Part shown: piece by piece, positions 61,056-64,000 of the stretch
How the letters are laid out: each line of letters opens with the position of its first letter
How positions within the stretch are numbered: the first letter of the stretch is position 1
Translations under genes and position numbers: made by a program
The notes under the pieces: model-generated
What the model saw: the letters and a program-made list of their open reading frames with translations, nothing else
What the model was told of the DNA's origin: nothing
Databases searched by the model: none
Assembly: GCA_013396995.1 (NCBI GenBank)
Contig: VWZP01008283.1
Location: forward strand, 562,080 to 626,079
DNA from: Dicaeum eximium
Taxonomy: Eukaryota; Chordata; Aves; Passeriformes; Dicaeidae
Reading direction: 5' to 3'
Length of the DNA stretch: 64,000 bases

Positions 61056-61739
61056 AGAAATCACTTAGCTGTATAAAAGGTGGAATTACTTTGCTCTTAT
61101 TTCAGGGTTTAAGAGCAACGGAGATGAGGGGCTGAAGTTCTTGAAAATGAAGTAAAACTGACCCCTATTTTTCAGTCTTTCAGCAGGGAGTAAAATAGTT
61201 GTAATCTCCTGACATAATTGGGAATTTCTGTCTTGAAACATTGCCATGTGTTAGGCTGCTGAATTTCTGTTAATGTTTGACCTGAAAATCATTGCCTTCC
61301 CATCCTAAAGCCAGGCAGAGGCAGAAAAGACAGGCAAGATTGCCATGTGAATTAAAAAGAATATTTAGAAAAGTAATAATAGGCAGTGTAATGGTGTCTT
61401 GATTTCTAGCAGCTGCTTTTCATAGTCCTGGTGTGTTCCCAGCCTGGTTTTAGCCTGTCTTATCTCTAGATGTAGTTTGCTCATTTTCAGCTGTGTTGGC
61501 AATGGGGAGAAAGGGAGTAGATGGCAGTGGCTTCCCATGTTATTTTAATGTGCTTGTTGTTTATGAAGTTTTCTTTCATGTTAATTGATATTGTGTGATT
61601 GTTTCTAATTACCTCTCTGTGATCTGAGCTGCCTGAGTAAGAGGACAAGTACATATCACTGCCTAGTAACACCTAATTAGGAAAGAGGTCCTGCTTTCCA
61701 ATTTCCTCTTTGCCTTCTCATTCTTCCTCAGTTCTTCTC

Positions 61740-62200
61740 AACTCTGTTCAGCCAGAGTTGTGTGAAGAGAGGACAGGGAACGACTGGAGAGCATTCAGCA
61801 GAGGCTACAAAGATGATGAGGGCCAGGAGCACCACACTTTTGGGGAAAGGCTGAGGGAACTGGGCTGTTCAGCCCTGAGAACAGACAGCTGAGAGAGGAT
61901 CTTATCAATGCATACATTTTCAGGCCAGGTGCCAAGAGGATGGGGCCAGACTCTTTCCAGTTACAGGACAAGGGGCAACGGGCACAAACTGGAATGCAGG
62001 AAGTTCCCCTTGAATATGAGGAAAAAAAACTGCTGTGAGGTGACAGAGCGCATGGAGGAGGCTGCTCAGAGAGGTTCTGCAATGTCCTTCCCTGGGCTTA
62101 TTCAAAACTGCTCTGAGTGAACCTGCTTTGGTAGGGGGGTTGGACTGGAGGGTTTCCAGAGGTCCCTTCCAGCCCCAGCTATTCATTCCATGGTTGTGTG
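61740..62200 (+). mobile_element. CR1 LINE fragment, about 460 bp
   Basis: Sense CR1 phrases run in order: AGCAGAGGCTACAAAGATGA, CTGGGCTGTTCAGCCCTGAG, GACAAGGGGCAACGGGCACA, GGTTGGACTGGAGGGTTTCC and GGTCCCTTCCAGCCCCAGCT. Confidence 0.94.
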
Positions 62201-64000
62201 ATTTGGTGAGATTAAGAGAGGATCTTCAGAAGGGTGGGGTTTTGTTTGACAAGAGTCACAGCAAAGCTCAAATATTTGAATTTCAGTAACTTTCTTGAGC
62301 CAGCTCCTGTGGCATTGGTTTAATGTGGTAAACTTAAGATACTTCACCGTACCAACAATACCAGGATGCTCTTTTAAAGTAGATCTGCCTCCAGAGCACA
62401 CCTCACATCTCTATCTTTAAAACCTCCACAATGAGGACTCTACACATCCCTTGGGAGTTTGTTCCAGAGACTGATGCTCTCTTTCTAGAATGTGGGAATT
62501 TGGGAGCTAAAGATTCAAGGCTCATGATTTGATTTCCTCTGGATCTCTGAGCAATCTCATCTTTTCTTTGCAGTTAAAAGAACATCAGTTCTCTGTGTAG
62601 CAAACAATAGTATTTTTGGGTTACTTGTACAACTAGTGTCTTTGGTGTTAGTGGGAGTTGCAGCTATTCCTTGAATCCCACATTTCCCACCCAGTAATAG
62701 AAAAGAGATGAGAGAAAAGTAATTTCTGCAGTTGCAGTAAGACTGGTTTTTACCTCCTCCGTAGCTCTTTTCTGTGTGTTTCAAATCAAAGCAAAAGCTC
62801 AGAATTGTAACAGTGTGGGAGGTGTTGAGTCTCTCGAATCACTATAAATAGTGGCAGACTTGGGAGGACTTGGGAAGTGCACTAGTTCTCTTTGGGAATC
62901 TCTTTTTTTTTCCCCTGTGATGTGCAGCCTTCCAGGGGAGCATCTGCCTAAAACCTTCTGATTTGTCTGAATGTATGCAGAGCTTGAATGATGTGCATTA
63001 TGTTCAAATAGGTTAAAAATGCAAACAAACTTTTCCTAGACATTGTTCGTCCCTATTTGTATTAATTGATGTGAAAGCAGATTGTAGTTAATTGCTATGA
63101 GCTAATCAGCTGCCTAGAAAACAAAGAAGGCCCTATATTCTAGGTTTTCTAAGCATTTGGAGCTTAGCCTTTTCTGCTGAGGAGGTGAAGGTAATCTTTG
63201 TGATTACAGGAGTTTTTCATTTGGAAATATGCAGGATTTTGATTGTAGCATCCAAAGAGTGGTTGAAGTTGGTGTTGCGGTCTGCCTGTTGTTGGCGAAA
63301 AGTGGCTGAACGTGATCCCTAATGCCAGAGGAATTGAATCCTCTGTCTGTTGGGCATTTGATACTCAAGAAGTAGTTTTAAAAACCTGTGTAAAGACTTT
63401 GATCATTCTCTAATGTCACGGCTAAAAATGTCCTTTAATTCTTTGCCTGCACATGCTTCCCGTGTGCTCCTTCTTCTTTCGTTAGGAGGCTGCTCTCTCC
63501 CTTCCCATCCTAACAAAGAGCAGCTCAAGGAGGAGGAGTGAAGGTACATTTCTGTTCCCTGAAGCTGAGCATGGCCGTGTTGTTATTCCCCATTTCCTGG
63601 GGAGACTTGCACTTGTGACTGGCGTGTCCTGCAGCCAAGGTTTGCTGTTCCTGCGGGGCTCTGTGGTGCCGCAGGAGCGCGGCCGTCACCGCGCTCTTTG
63701 TTCCGAGTCCAGGGTGCTGGTTGGAACACCCCAGGCCCTGGTTATGAAGTGCCTTGAGCTTTGATCTGCCCTGAGAAGTTTCTTTGGGTTGGTGGGGGTG
63801 CTTTGATGTTCTCTGCTCGCTGGCTGCCATGTCCTTCTGGTGGAGGTGCAGTGCAGAGCCGTTGTCCAGTTCAGAACCAAGACCTCATCCCTCCACGCAT
63901 CCAAACACTTCTTTACGCTCAGGGAGCAAATGGATCTCTCTGCTGGAGGAGTTTGCCAGTTGTAGTTGTGTGTGGTTTTTTTTTTTTTTAAATCTAAATT

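Larger units (their letters stand above)
52339..64000 (+). other. FCHSD2: FCHSD2 intron 2, 5' part
   Basis: No exon encoding the next F-BAR residues (TFSQKK in human) was found, so this 11.7 kb is read as intron continuing past the window edge. The plus strand is visibly T-rich and poor in long A runs, as expected for the non-template strand of a transcribed bird intron. It contains CR1 fragments at 56225, 59055, 60757 and 61740, and a degenerate tandem duplication at 59971-60130. The CR1-free stretch 52.4-56.2 kb holds only AT-rich unique-looking sequence. Confidence 0.75.

Noticed and set aside
63480..63545. Exon-like segment after TTTCGTTAG ending before GTACAT
   Set aside because: Its translation does not match the next FCHSD2 F-BAR residues, and it is not in the required phase.

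Overview
The window is nuclear DNA from a bird, most likely a songbird. It is littered with truncated CR1 retrotransposon ends on both strands (22 recognised). Many belong to the young group whose text gives 'scattered, well-preserved phrases' typical of passerine CR1s. It holds single-exon vertebrate coding sequence, GC-rich islands, long introns and minisatellites. Nothing bacterial, plasmid-like or phage-like is present, and I found no tRNA, rRNA or CRISPR array.

Two protein-coding genes can be supported. P2RY2, a nucleotide-activated G-protein-coupled receptor, has its complete coding exon on the minus strand at 23853-24926, bounded by a clear splice acceptor. FCHSD2, an F-BAR/double-SH3 endocytic protein, runs on the plus strand. 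Its second exon (52241-52338) is certain. Its first exon is probably mostly lost in an assembly gap ending at 50242. The remainder of the window to 64000 is its second intron. The two genes lie head to head, the arrangement known around human P2RY2 and FCHSD2.

Layout: 1-600 AT-rich low-complexity DNA; 640-1580 a 70-bp minisatellite merging into GC island A, which carries three repeated minus-strand splice donors (possible 5' end of a leftward gene, P2RY6 by synteny); 1600-23038 gene-poor spacer with CR1 pieces and simple repeats; 23039-24930 P2RY2 terminal exon; 24931-31146 putative P2RY2 5' intron with a solo LTR; 31080-32290 GC island B (candidate P2RY2 promoter and noncoding first exon) with a G-quadruplex motif, a 71-bp minisatellite and assembly breaks; 32300-48980 CR1-dense spacer; 48985-49729 a 31/32-bp minisatellite abutting a 513-base gap; 50243-51130 GC island C (FCHSD2 promoter side); 50264-64000 FCHSD2 introns.

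P2RY2 signals at the plasma membrane in response to ATP and UTP. FCHSD2 remodels membranes during clathrin-mediated uptake. Their adjacency looks like conserved synteny rather than a functional operon. I did not find a convincing undescribed system. The most useful leads are the altered integrin-binding loop and short tail of P2RY2, the three repeated donor sites in island A, and the minisatellite-plus-gap structure at the islands.
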